A DNA stretch of 64,000 bases from Paenibacillus xylanivorans (GTDB taxonomy: Bacteria > Bacillota > Bacilli > Paenibacillales > Paenibacillaceae): positions 172,806-236,805 of the forward strand of contig NZ_LITU01000078.1 in assembly GCF_001280595.1 (NCBI RefSeq), in the 5' to 3' direction. Made by a program: the position numbers and the translations under genes. Below, in pieces: positions 37,342 through 45,678 of this stretch (its first letter is position 1; each line of letters starts with the position of its first letter). Below the pieces are notes generated by a model, which was not told where the DNA came from, searched no databases, and saw only the letters and a list, made by a program, of their open reading frames with translations.

Positions 37342-37845
37342 TTGAGTTCAGAAGCGAATAACGACCAAGCTTCGGGCACTAAACTGACTCATTTTAATGA
37401 ACAGGGACGTGCTCGGATGGTTGATATTTCGGGTAAGGAAAGTACCGTGCGCACAGCTGTGGCGGTATCCAAAGTGACGATGAATCCGTCTACACTTGAA
37501 GCCATTCGGGAGGGCCGCATCGGCAAAGGTGACGTTCTGGCTGTGGCTCAAATTGCCGGCATTCAGGGCGCGAAGAAAACGTCGGACTGGATTCCGATGT
37601 GCCATCCATTGGCATTGACGGGTGTGGATATCCGTTTTCATGACAACGGTGTCGATGAATTGCAGATTGAAGTTACGGTCAAAACCGAAGGAAAGACAGG
37701 TGTCGAGATGGAGGCGCTCACGGCGGCGTCGGCAGCGGCACTGACGATCTATGACATGTGTAAAGCCATGCAAAAAGATATGATTATCGGTCCAACCATG
37801 CTGAATTCCAAAAGTGGTGGCAAAAACGGCGATTTCAGCCGATAA
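37342..37845 (+). CDS. moaC: Cyclic pyranopterin monophosphate synthase
   Basis: A 167-residue enzyme of molybdenum cofactor synthesis acting after MoaA. Typical blocks: KLTHFNEQGRARMVDISGKE, GDVLAVAQIAGIQGAKKTSDWIPMCHPL and TGVEMEALTAASAAALTIYDMCKA. The start is a TTG at 37342; the ribosome site is weak but no other start preserves the family N-terminus. A MogA/MoaB-like gene follows 37 bp later, so the two make a cofactor unit. Confidence 0.93.
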   Translation: MSSEANNDQASGTKLTHFNEQGRARMVDISGKESTVRTAVAVSKVTMNPSTLEAIREGRIGKGDVLAVAQIAGIQGAKKTSDWIPMCHPLALTGVDIRFHDNGVDELQIEVTVKTEGKTGVEMEALTAASAAALTIYDMCKAMQKDMIIGPTMLNSKSGGKNGDFSR

Positions 37846-37882
37846 GGGACATTTATTTTCATAGAGGAGAAGGGTGATCTTT

Positions 37883-38368
37883 ATGGTGTGGAGAACAGCA
37901 ATCCTGACAGCCAGCGACAAAGGGGCCCGCGGGGAACGTGAGGATACGAGCGCCCAAGTGATCCGGGAGCTTGTGGAAGAAGAACTGGGTGGGGAAATCG
38001 TGGAGTACCGCATCGTTCCGGACGAACCCGATGAGATTATCGCGGCTTTGATTGAGATGACAGATTATTTTCACGCTGATTTGGTATTGACCACAGGGGG
38101 TACGGAGCTTGCGATTCGTGATATTACTCCAGAAGCGACCCGGCGGGTTATTGAACGGGAAGTTCCAGGCATGGCGGAAGCCATGAGATACAGTGTCATT
38201 GGCAAGAATCGTTCTGCGATGCTGTTCCGTGGCGTATGCGGCATTCGAGGGCGTACATTGATTGTCAACCTGCCAGGTACGCCGAAGGGTGTGCATGAGC
38301 ATTTGGCGGCCATTATGGACCAACTTCCAGAAGCACTGTTAATGGTTACGGGTCAGTTCAAGCAATAA
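37883..38368 (+). CDS. Molybdopterin adenylyltransferase-like protein (MogA/MoaB family)
   Basis: A 161-residue molybdenum cofactor protein that would adenylate molybdopterin. Motifs: TAILTASDKGARGEREDTS, LVLTTGGTELAIRDITPEAT and MFRGVCGIRGRTLIVNLPGTPKGVHEHL. It lacks the MoeA-like fusion of some homologues. ATG 37883 is chosen over a GTG at 37874 because of GAGGAGAAGG 10 bp upstream. Whether the product works as MogA or as the inactive MoaB type cannot be told here. Confidence 0.9.
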   Translation: MVWRTAILTASDKGARGEREDTSAQVIRELVEEELGGEIVEYRIVPDEPDEIIAALIEMTDYFHADLVLTTGGTELAIRDITPEATRRVIEREVPGMAEAMRYSVIGKNRSAMLFRGVCGIRGRTLIVNLPGTPKGVHEHLAAIMDQLPEALLMVTGQFKQ

Positions 38369-38571
38369 GTGAGAAACGGCTATAGTAGCAGGTGTGAAAT
38401 CAAGCTGGGAAAATGATTGGATGTCGAGGTCTCTTTTGTGAATAATGTGGGTTATGTAAGTGGTTACATCTATGGTATGATTGACATAATTCAAAATGAA
38501 GCAAAGACATCCATGAGCATATGGCCAAGCGTGTGCATCTTTGAAGCTTGAAACGAGGAGGAATAATATCA

Positions 38572-38820
38572 ATGTTTAGTTCCATTGGACCAACAGGTTT
38601 TATTTTGCTGGCCGTTATCGCGTTGCTTTTGTTTGGACCCAACAAGCTTCCGGAATTGGGGCGGGCAGTCGGACGCACTTTCCGTGAATTCAAAGAAGGC
38701 GCACGTGAGATTATTTCGGATGATGATTCATCCAGTCGCAAGGAGCAGGAAAAGGCGAAGCCGCTGGCCTCTGAGATTGCATCAGCAGACAAGCCTGAGG
38801 ATAAACGCCTGCCGGAATAA
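38572..38820 (+). CDS. tatA: Twin-arginine translocase subunit TatA
   Basis: An 82-residue TatA/E protein: short periplasmic end, one membrane helix (GPTGFILLAVIALLLFGPNKLPELGRAVG) with the conserved FGPNKLPELGR hinge, an amphipathic helix (TFREFKEG) and an acidic/basic tail. It oligomerises into the pore for folded proteins. ATG 38572 follows GAGGAGG. It is separated from tatC by a terminator-like hairpin (38845-38867), so the pair may be differently expressed. Confidence 0.94.
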   Translation: MFSSIGPTGFILLAVIALLLFGPNKLPELGRAVGRTFREFKEGAREIISDDDSSSRKEQEKAKPLASEIASADKPEDKRLPE

Positions 38821-38844
38821 CTTTGACGGCAATGAAAGAGAAAT

Positions 38845-38867
38845 CCCTTCCTGCCGGAAGGGTTTTG
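38845..38867 (+). terminator. Intrinsic terminator between tatA and tatC
   Basis: CCCTTCC/GGAAGGG stem with TGCC loop, followed by TTTTGTATTTT. It may cut tatC mRNA relative to tatA, fitting the higher need for TatA. Confidence 0.8.
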
Positions 38868-38898
38868 TATTTTAAGCTGGCAACAATGGGGGGCAGGC

Positions 38899-39681
38899 AT
38901 GACGCAGCAGAAGGAAGAAATGACGCTTACAGAACATTTGAGTGAGCTGCGCAAGCGGTTGATTTATGTGTTGAGCATTTTTATTTTGGGGCTGGTGGCA
39001 GGTTTTCTGGTGGCGGATCCAGTGTATCAATATCTGACGAAGGCTGAGACCGCTCAGGGTTTTGTCTTGCATGCATTCTCGTTCTGGGACGGAATTGGGA
39101 TCTACATGAAGATTGCTGGTCTGTTCTCACTGGTCATTACGCTGCCATTTACGGTGTTTCAGCTCTGGAAGTTTGTCAGTCCAGGTCTCCGGCCTCGTGA
39201 GCGGAAAGCCACGCTGCAGTATGTACCTTATGTATTTCTGTTATTTCTGATCGGGTTGGCTTTCTCGTATTACGTTGTTTTCCCGATGGCACTTTCTTTT
39301 ACTTCATCGATTACGGAAAAAATGGGGCTTGTCGAAACCTACGGAATGAAGCAGTATTTCAGCTTTTTGTTTGGAATTGTACTGCCGGTATCGCTATTGT
39401 TCGAACTTCCGTTAATCATTATGTTCCTAACAGGACTCCGGATATTGAACCCAATCCGGCTTCGCAAAATGCGCAAAGTCGCGTACTTTGTCCTGATCTT
39501 CATTGCGGTTGTTGTTACGCCGCCTGACTTTATATCCGATTTTCTCGTGATGATTCCCTTGCTTCTGTTATATGAGATCAGCGTGTTTCTGTCTGGCTTT
39601 GTGTATCGCAAACAGCTTGCAGCTGATGCAGAGGCTGAATCACGTTACATCCGTGCCGAGGATAAGCAGAGTGTAGTATAA
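38899..39681 (+). CDS. tatC: Twin-arginine translocase subunit TatC
   Basis: A 260-residue protein with six membrane helices that recognises twin-arginine signal peptides. Family marks: EMTLTEHLSELRKRL at the N-terminus, the FxxWKFVSPGL-type cytoplasmic loop FQLWKFVSPGLRPRERK, and VTPPDFISDFLVMIPLLLLYEISVFL. ATG 38899 follows GGGGGG. Its substrates are not in this window as far as I can see. Confidence 0.95.
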   Translation: MTQQKEEMTLTEHLSELRKRLIYVLSIFILGLVAGFLVADPVYQYLTKAETAQGFVLHAFSFWDGIGIYMKIAGLFSLVITLPFTVFQLWKFVSPGLRPRERKATLQYVPYVFLLFLIGLAFSYYVVFPMALSFTSSITEKMGLVETYGMKQYFSFLFGIVLPVSLLFELPLIIMFLTGLRILNPIRLRKMRKVAYFVLIFIAVVVTPPDFISDFLVMIPLLLLYEISVFLSGFVYRKQLAADAEAESRYIRAEDKQSVV

Positions 39682-40009
39682 CAAGAGAGAAACTTCATCT
39701 CCCTTTTGAAACGGTTAATTATCTTGTATGATGCCCGGCCCGGAATAAGGCGATTAGTTCTTACCCGGGTCATAAGGGCAACAGATTATATTACAGCTTA
39801 TATAATCAGATGGACGGGACAAGCAGGCATATTATGTTTAACAATGGATACAATGGAAAAGGGCTGCCTGAGAACGTTGCAGGAGGACCAATGGATTCTG
39901 TGGAATAAGTTATATGATATTTATGACATTTGCGCAGGCAAAACGGGTGTTAATTGGTCGGGTCGGTGTAAATACAACGTAAAATCTCGCAGGAATTCAT
40001 GAAAAGGAC
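39682..40009. other. Gene-free stretch upstream of groESL
   Basis: A 98-codon open frame (39706-40002) has no ribosome site and no recognisable composition; it is not called. I see no strong hairpin or promoter apart from those placed directly before groES. Confidence 0.5.
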
Positions 40010-40077
40010 TTGAAATCATGCTTCAAGTTGAAGTATCATAAAGTTGGTTGTTAGCACTGAACACTGTCGAGTGCTAA
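40010..40077 (+). promoter_or_regulatory. groESL promoter with CIRCE operator
   Basis: TTGAAA (40010-40015), 18-bp spacer, TATCAT (40034-40039). CIRCE inverted repeat TTAGCACTG-N9-GAGTGCTAA at 40051-40059 and 40069-40077, one base off the consensus. HrcA would bind it and repress groESL until heat shock titrates the GroE system. Confidence 0.9.
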
Positions 40078-40136
40078 TACATATGGCTACAACCTACAAT
40101 GTAACGTTATATAATTTCAAAAGGAGGCTATTTTTC

Positions 40137-40418
40137 ATGATCAGACCTTTAGGTGAACGCGTATTGGTAGAACCACTGGAGCAAGAGCAAACAACTTCTT
40201 TCGGGATCGTACTGCCGGACTCCGCTAAAGAAAAACCGCAAGAGGGTAAAATTATTGCTGTTGGCGCTGGAGTATTGAAAGACGGAGTACGTGTAGCTCT
40301 GGAAGTGAAAGAAGGAGATCGCGTTATTTTCTCCAAATATGCCGGTACAGAAATCAAGTTCGAAGGTAAAGAATATTTGATTATGAAAGAAAGCGATATT
40401 CACGCGATTCTCGACTAA
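40137..40418 (+). CDS. groES: Co-chaperonin GroES
   Basis: A 93-residue GroES with IRPLGERVLVEPLEQEQTT at the start, the mobile loop and the C-terminal EYLIMKESDIHAILD. It caps the GroEL ring. ATG 40137 has the site AAAAGGAGG; the longer frame from 40044 overlaps the CIRCE operator and is rejected. It forms the usual two-gene operon with groEL. Confidence 0.97.
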   Translation: MIRPLGERVLVEPLEQEQTTSFGIVLPDSAKEKPQEGKIIAVGAGVLKDGVRVALEVKEGDRVIFSKYAGTEIKFEGKEYLIMKESDIHAILD

Positions 40419-40491
40419 TTCAAATTTAATCGGTTAACCGAACCATATAGCAGTACCATTTTACAACAAAAACTAGGGAGGTTTTCTTAAC

Positions 40492-42123
40492 ATGGCTAAA
40501 GACATTAAATTCAGTGAAGACGCTCGTCGCTCCATGCTTCGTGGTGTGGATGCATTGGCTAATGCAGTAAAAGTAACACTCGGTCCTAAAGGTCGTAACG
40601 TGGTTCTGGAGAAAAAATTCGGAAGCCCGCTTATTACGAACGATGGTGTAACGATTGCTAAAGAAATCGAACTGGAAGATGCATTCGAGAACATGGGTGC
40701 ACAACTGGTTAAAGAAGTAGCAACCAAAACAAATGATGTTGCCGGTGACGGTACAACAACTGCAACTGTATTGGCTCAAGCGCTGATTACAGAAGGTCTG
40801 AAAAACGTAACTGCAGGCGCTAGCCCAATTGGTATCCGCAAAGGGATCGACAAAGCAGTTAAAGCAGCGGTAGCTGAATTGCAATCCATCTCCAAACCAA
40901 TTGATTCCAAACAATCCATCGCACAAGTTGCAGCAATCTCTGCAGCTGATGAAGAAGTAGGCGAACTGATCGCTGAAGCTATGGAAAAAGTGGGTAAAGA
41001 CGGCGTAATCACGGTTGAAGAATCCAAAGGGTTCGCTACAGAGCTTGAAGTGGTTGAAGGTATGCAATTCGACCGCGGTTACATCTCTCCATACATGATC
41101 ACGGATACGGACAAAATGGAAGCTGTTTTGGACAACCCGTACATCTTGATCACTGACAAAAAAATCTCCAACACGCAAGAAATCCTGCCTTTGCTTGAAA
41201 AAATCGTTCAACAAGGCAAACCGCTTGTATTGATCGCTGAAGATATCGAAGGCGAAGCACTGGCGATGCTGGTTGTGAACAAATTGCGTGGTACATTCAA
41301 CGCTGTAGCTGTTAAAGCTCCTGGCTTTGGTGACCGTCGTAAAGCAATGCTGCAAGATATCGCTGCCCTCACTGGTGGCCAATTGATCACGGAAGAACTG
41401 GGTCTGGACCTGAAATCCGCTGTTGTGGAACAACTGGGTACAGCTCGTCAAATCCGTGTAACCAAAGAAAACACAATCATCGTTGACGGTGCTGGTAACA
41501 AATCCGATATCGATGCACGTGTAAGCCAAATCCGTACACAACTGGAAGAAACAACTTCCGAGTTCGACAAAGAGAAACTGCAAGAGCGTCTGGCTAAATT
41601 GTCCGGCGGCGTAGCAGTAATCAAAGTCGGTGCGGCTACTGAAACAGAATTGAAAGAACGCAAACTGCGCATCGAAGATGCCCTGAACGCAACTCGCGCT
41701 GCGGTTGAAGAAGGTATCGTATCCGGTGGTGGTACAGCGCTCATGAACGTATATAACGCGGTTGCAGGTGTAGCCCTGTCCGGTGACGAGCAAACGGGCG
41801 TAAACATCGTCCTGCGTGCTTTGGAAGCACCAATCCGCACAATCGCAGCTAACGCTGGCGAAGAAGGTTCCGTAATCGTGGAACGTCTGAAAAAAGAACA
41901 AACTGGCGTAGGCTTCAACGCTGCGACTGGTGAGTGGGTTAACATGATCGAAGCGGGTATCGTTGACCCTGCGAAAGTAACACGTTATGCATTGCAAAAC
42001 GCTGCTTCCGTAGCAGCAATGTTCCTGACTACTGAAGCGGTTATCGCTGACAAACCAGAACCTGCAGGCGCTGCTGGAATGCCTGACATGGGCGGTATGG
42101 GTGGAATGGGCGGCATGATGTAA
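40492..42123 (+). CDS. groEL: Chaperonin GroEL
   Basis: A 543-residue chaperonin, full length, with AKDIKFSEDARRSMLRGVD at the start, the ATP motif GDGTTTATVLAQ and the GGM-rich C-terminal tail. The last 226 bp (41898-42123) are repeated at 63646-63871 with one synonymous change (GGC here, GGT there). The repeat marks the insertion site of a mobile element. The protein is intact, so the insertion has preserved the gene. The last codons in this copy may come from the element rather than from the original chromosome. Confidence 0.97.
   Translation: MAKDIKFSEDARRSMLRGVDALANAVKVTLGPKGRNVVLEKKFGSPLITNDGVTIAKEIELEDAFENMGAQLVKEVATKTNDVAGDGTTTATVLAQALITEGLKNVTAGASPIGIRKGIDKAVKAAVAELQSISKPIDSKQSIAQVAAISAADEEVGELIAEAMEKVGKDGVITVEESKGFATELEVVEGMQFDRGYISPYMITDTDKMEAVLDNPYILITDKKISNTQEILPLLEKIVQQGKPLVLIAEDIEGEALAMLVVNKLRGTFNAVAVKAPGFGDRRKAMLQDIAALTGGQLITEELGLDLKSAVVEQLGTARQIRVTKENTIIVDGAGNKSDIDARVSQIRTQLEETTSEFDKEKLQERLAKLSGGVAVIKVGAATETELKERKLRIEDALNATRAAVEEGIVSGGGTALMNVYNAVAGVALSGDEQTGVNIVLRALEAPIRTIAANAGEEGSVIVERLKKEQTGVGFNAATGEWVNMIEAGIVDPAKVTRYALQNAASVAAMFLTTEAVIADKPEPAGAAGMPDMGGMGGMGGMM
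41898..42123 (+). repeat. Left flanking direct repeat (attL-type), groEL 3' end
   Basis: 226 bp ending exactly at the groEL stop, matched at 63646-63871 with one mismatch (42111 C versus 63859 T). The sequences diverge directly before and directly after. This defines an inserted unit of 21,748 bp from repeat to repeat. Confidence 0.93.
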
Positions 42124-42217
42124 GGTCATTGACCTTATCTCATGTGTCTAGCAGAGCAAATTTTCGGTCAATTTGATTGAGGGTTTGTGAAGCAGTCACT
42201 GTTACAAATTATAAATG

Positions 42218-42235
42218 ATACAATGACCACTTCTT
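42218..42235 (+). repeat. Left 18-bp inverted repeat of the element
   Basis: ATACAATGACCACTTCTT, found as its exact reverse complement at 63584-63601. Probably an integrase arm-binding site; it also forms part of the hairpin before the integrase gene. Confidence 0.75.
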
Positions 42236-42260
42236 AATATCTTATTAAGGAGTGGTTTTT
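42227..42260 (+). terminator. Hairpin with T-tract that covers the integrase ribosome site
   Basis: 13-bp stem (42227-42239 with 42243-42255, one G-T pair) followed by TTTTT. The right arm contains AAGGAG (42247-42252), the only plausible ribosome site of the integrase. It would stop groEL read-through and hide the site in longer transcripts. Confidence 0.7.
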
Positions 42261-43172
42261 GTGTTGTTGAAATTTGCATTTCAGGATTTTTTGGATGATC
42301 GTAAGTTTAAAAACACAACGAAAGTGAACATCCGTAATTACCTAACTATGCTGGGCGAGTTTGTTGAGTATTGCAATGAGAACCAAGTTGTTAATGTAGA
42401 GGATATTACGACTTCGACCATTCGAAGTTACTTATTGAAGTGTCAAGACAAAGGAAATAATGCAGGCACTATTAATACTAAGTTGATGAGAATTAGAGCG
42501 TTTTTTAACTATATGGTTGAATGTGAAGTTGTTAAACTCAGTCCAGCTAAGAAGGTTAAGTTACTCAAGGAAGATGTAAAAATTGAAGTGTTTAGTGACG
42601 AGCAGATCAATCAAATGTTGAATTTCTATCGAAGAATTAAGCGGAGAGAGAAAAGCTACTGTGCTTATCGAGACTACATGATTATTGTAACCATACTGGG
42701 AACGGGAATAAGACGTGGAGAGTTGATTGGGTTAAAATGGTCGGATATTGACTTAGAGAATCAGTCCATATCAGTTTTTGGTAAGACTAGAAGACGAGAG
42801 ACGCTGCCGCTCACAAGTAAGCTGACGAAGGAATTCCTGGCTTATAGAACCTATTGTAAACAACATTGGGGTAAAGGGAATGAATTTGTCTTTACCAAGC
42901 GTGATTATACTAAACTTACGGAAAATTCATTAATGCTAATGTTTAAGTATCTTCGTCAGAAAATGAACTTTCCGAATGTTCGTGTATCGCCTCATACTTT
43001 CAGACATACATTCTGCCATAGACTTGCCATGTCGGGAATGAGTGCATTTGCAATTCAGAAACTAATGAGGCACCAAAATATATCGGTGACGATGAAATAT
43101 GTAGCTATGTGGGGGAATGAGCTTAGGGAACAGAATGATCGGTTTAATCCACTTAACAATTTAGATATTTGA
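42261..43172 (+). CDS. int: Tyrosine recombinase/integrase
   Basis: A 303-residue site-specific recombinase of the XerC/phage integrase family. An N-terminal SAM-like core-binding domain (about 1-90) precedes the catalytic domain with the first arginine in GTGIRRGELIGLKWSDID, HTFRHTFCHRLAMSG (H-x-x-R) and LMRHQNISVTMKYVAM with the nucleophile tyrosine. It lies just inside the left border repeat and presumably cuts within the groEL 3' end. GTG 42261 is chosen because AAGGAG is 8 bp upstream; an earlier GTG at 42252 overlaps that site. No excisionase is recognised next to it. Confidence 0.93.
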   Translation: MLLKFAFQDFLDDRKFKNTTKVNIRNYLTMLGEFVEYCNENQVVNVEDITTSTIRSYLLKCQDKGNNAGTINTKLMRIRAFFNYMVECEVVKLSPAKKVKLLKEDVKIEVFSDEQINQMLNFYRRIKRREKSYCAYRDYMIIVTILGTGIRRGELIGLKWSDIDLENQSISVFGKTRRRETLPLTSKLTKEFLAYRTYCKQHWGKGNEFVFTKRDYTKLTENSLMLMFKYLRQKMNFPNVRVSPHTFRHTFCHRLAMSGMSAFAIQKLMRHQNISVTMKYVAMWGNELREQNDRFNPLNNLDI

Positions 43173-43688
43173 TTAAATAAGTTTTTTGGCTATTTTGTGT
43201 GATTTTGTTCTGCTCTTATATAAGTATATATAGGATATTTTCTTTTTATATAAGAGAGGAGGAGCATTAGTGTTCGAGAGAGATTATGTTGTACTACAGA
43301 TATGACTTTAATAGTATTCAATAAAGATGAACTAAGAAATTGGTTTCATTACCCTTTGACGTGCCAGAATGGATTCTAAAGCCACTAAAGTGTCCTGATC
43401 ACATTTATGCTTTATTGCTGATAGGGCTCAAATGGATGAAAGTGAAAGCTTATACGTTAGGTCTTGTGAGTGTCCCCTTTACTTCTCATAGCAGATAAAG
43501 TTTCTTTCTGATCATGTTGACATAAAGGGATTGCTTTTTGTCTATGGCTGTTTTCTTTCCGTCTCTGACTTTAAGTTTACCACTTTGCTTGTTATTTCAT
43601 GAAAATTCAGTCCTTCTTGTTGGTTAGTATTTTTTGATATGTATAATTTTTTTTATGATGCGTGGATATTAAAGTACATTTATATAAC

Positions 43689-44138
43689 TATAATAGAGAG
43701 GTTTGAACTCGGGGGTGGTTTACAGTCGAAATTGACTCTCCATGCCCAATAATAGCCCCGAACTAATACACGCTAATTCTCTAGATTGATATTTCGCGAT
43801 ACGAAAGGGGGACAGCATTTTGATTCGATAATTAGAATCTTTCTATGGATTCTTTAAATATCTATTTAGTCAATTACGAAACTCTTTTAAAAAAGCTCGT
43901 GCTCTACGAAATACTAAGAAAGAGTTTCGTAGAGTTTCAGACTTTACGAAACTAAAACACTACGAAACTTTTCTAAAAAATCTCGTATTCCACGAAAGGC
44001 TACGAAAGAGTTTCGTGGAATTTCAAACATTACGAAACTGAAACCGCTCCAAAAATTAAATGTGATCCAAAAACCAGTAATTAATCTCTAAAAAAACACT
44101 ATATAAAGCGAATGACTCCGAGAAATCGGAGTTTTTTT
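43689..44138 (+). ncRNA. Probable structured non-coding transcript
   Basis: No coding frame is supported between the integrase and the HTH gene. A TATAAT (43689-43694, weak -35) precedes a G-rich structured block (CGGGG 43710-43714 closing with CCCCG 43756-43760). Two 86-bp tandem repeats follow, and the stretch ends at a clear intrinsic terminator (ACTCCGA-GAAA-TCGGAGT then seven T, 44115-44138). This looks like one RNA of about 440 nt. The G-rich block has relatives at 54404-54465 and 55388-55439. Confidence 0.5.
43875..44044 (+). repeat. Two 86-bp tandem repeats with inverted repeats
   Basis: Units begin at TACGAAACT 43875 and 43961. Each ends in a further TACGAAACT (43945, 44031) and contains a perfect hairpin (10-bp arms 43902-43911/43925-43934; 11-bp arms 43987-43997/44011-44021). 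The arm sequences differ between units yet remain paired. Possible roles: iterons of a replication origin, protein-binding sites, or a repeated RNA. Confidence 0.7.
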
Positions 44139-44192
44139 ATTTTTGTTCCTTATATCACAGATTCACAAAATTATGAAAGAGAGATGATGGTT

Positions 44193-44381
44193 ATGAATGA
44201 CAAGAAATTAAGGGGAGCATTACAGAGACTACAGCTGAAATATGGGAAATCAACTACCTTCGTTGCTTACAACATAGGAATCTCGCGAAAGCATCTCTCT
44301 AAATGGTTGAACAACGAATCATGTGTGGTCTCTGACAGTTTAAAGACTAAGTTGAATAAGTATATTAAAGGAGAGATGTAA
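44193..44381 (+). CDS. Small HTH protein, paralogue of the gene at 53247-53435
   Basis: A 62-residue protein whose core TTFVAYNIGISRKHLSKWL looks like a helix-turn-helix. Its paralogue in the same element has the same length and TAFIAHNVGVSREHLSRWL. The ATG at 44193 is chosen because both paralogues then begin MNDK and a purine-rich site is 9 bp upstream; the frame reaching 44112 runs through a terminator. The next gene starts one base after its stop, so they form an operon. Likely a DNA-binding regulator of the element. Confidence 0.75.
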   Translation: MNDKKLRGALQRLQLKYGKSTTFVAYNIGISRKHLSKWLNNESCVVSDSLKTKLNKYIKGEM

Positions 44382-44382
44382 T

Positions 44383-45678
44383 ATGACAACAATAAACGTT
44401 ATCGATGCTCCATGCGGATATGGTAAAACATCGTGGGCTATTCAGTATATGAACTCTGTTCCACTTGATGAATACAAGTTTATTTATGTGACACCATTTC
44501 TTGATGAGGTTACTAGAGTCAAAGAATCAGTAGTAAACAGAACTTTTTATGAACCACATGATAAACATGGGGACACTAAACTAGATGATTTACACAGATT
44601 ACTTGGCGAAGGAAAGGATATTTGTACTACACACAATTTGTTTATGAGATCAGATGATCACACAAGAAAATTGCTTCAAAATAATAAATATATTCTTATA
44701 CTAGACGAGGTGCTGAATGTCATTAAACAAGTGGAATTAAAGAAAAATGACTTGGAGCTATTGAAGAAAGCTGGAGCAATAAGTTTTGAGAAGAGAGAGA
44801 ATGGATTAGAATACATTCAATGGCATGAGCATTTAAACCACGAAAGTAGATTCAATGATATAAAGAGGATGGCCCTATCTAATTCTTTACTACATTATCA
44901 AAATTCAGCCTTAATATGGTCTTTCCCAGTTGAAATTTTCAGCTTATTCCAAGATGTTTATATACTGACATATCTCTTTAAAGGGCAACTTCAAAGATAT
45001 TATTTTGATTTATACCAATTACAATATAAATATTTATCTGTTGTATTTTCAAGTGGAGTTTACGATCTTGTACCATATGAAAGTAGGAAAAAATTAAATA
45101 AGACCTTACTGGCTGAGAAGATGGCAATATATGAAGGTGATCTAAATGATATTGGAAATAAAAGTAGTGCTCTGTCGTATAGCTGGTTTGGAAATGCTGA
45201 AAATAAAAAATACTTTGAAAAATTAAAGAACAATGCATATAACTATCTAACAAATAAAAGAAAGGCAAATAACACTAATGCACTTTGGACAACATTTAAA
45301 GGTGGAAGTAAGGAAAAGATTAAGAAGCTTGTTGCCCCAAAATCATACGCAGATTCTTATATTTCAGTTACGTCCAGAGCAACGAATGAATATAGAGAAA
45401 AATATAATCTAGTATATTTAGCAAATAGGTATATGAGACCGATAGAAACAGGTTTTTTTAGACAGAATGGCATTACAGTAGATGCTGATGCTTGGGCATT
45501 GTCTGAACTTATACAATGGATTTGGAGAAGTCGCATTCGTGAAAATAAACCAATAAATATTTATATCCCTAGTAGACGAATGCGGGGATTATTACAAAGG
45601 TATTTAACTAGTGAAGATTTTGAAGAAGCCCCAATGAATGCGATTATTAACGAACCACCAAGTGACTGGCATCTCTAA
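44383..45678 (+). CDS. P-loop ATPase/helicase-like protein of mobile element
   Basis: A 431-residue protein with an N-terminal Walker A (DAPCGYGKTSW, about residues 7-17) and a Walker B-like ILILDEVLN near residue 108, as in DEAD/DEAH-type helicase N-lobes. The C-terminal half is poorly familiar, but ALSELIQWIWRSRIRENKPI and YIPSRRMRGLLQRYL resemble helicase motif V/VI regions of plasmid and phage proteins. It follows the HTH gene with a good site (AAAGGAG). Replication of the excised element is a plausible role, by inference. Confidence 0.6.
   Translation: MTTINVIDAPCGYGKTSWAIQYMNSVPLDEYKFIYVTPFLDEVTRVKESVVNRTFYEPHDKHGDTKLDDLHRLLGEGKDICTTHNLFMRSDDHTRKLLQNNKYILILDEVLNVIKQVELKKNDLELLKKAGAISFEKRENGLEYIQWHEHLNHESRFNDIKRMALSNSLLHYQNSALIWSFPVEIFSLFQDVYILTYLFKGQLQRYYFDLYQLQYKYLSVVFSSGVYDLVPYESRKKLNKTLLAEKMAIYEGDLNDIGNKSSALSYSWFGNAENKKYFEKLKNNAYNYLTNKRKANNTNALWTTFKGGSKEKIKKLVAPKSYADSYISVTSRATNEYREKYNLVYLANRYMRPIETGFFRQNGITVDADAWALSELIQWIWRSRIRENKPINIYIPSRRMRGLLQRYLTSEDFEEAPMNAIINEPPSDWHL

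Noticed and set aside
39706..40002. 98-codon gene upstream of groES
   Set aside because: No ribosome site, odd composition, and it lies in the groESL upstream region.
40426..42129. 567-codon open frame on the minus strand across groEL
   Set aside because: It is the antisense shadow of a highly conserved gene with strong codon bias; the translation is cysteine/phenylalanine rich and has no ribosome site. The shorter copy at 63644-63880 arises from the repeated groEL end.
43875..44044. CRISPR array
   Set aside because: Only two units of 86 bp, similar along their whole length with no unique spacers, and no cas genes in the window.
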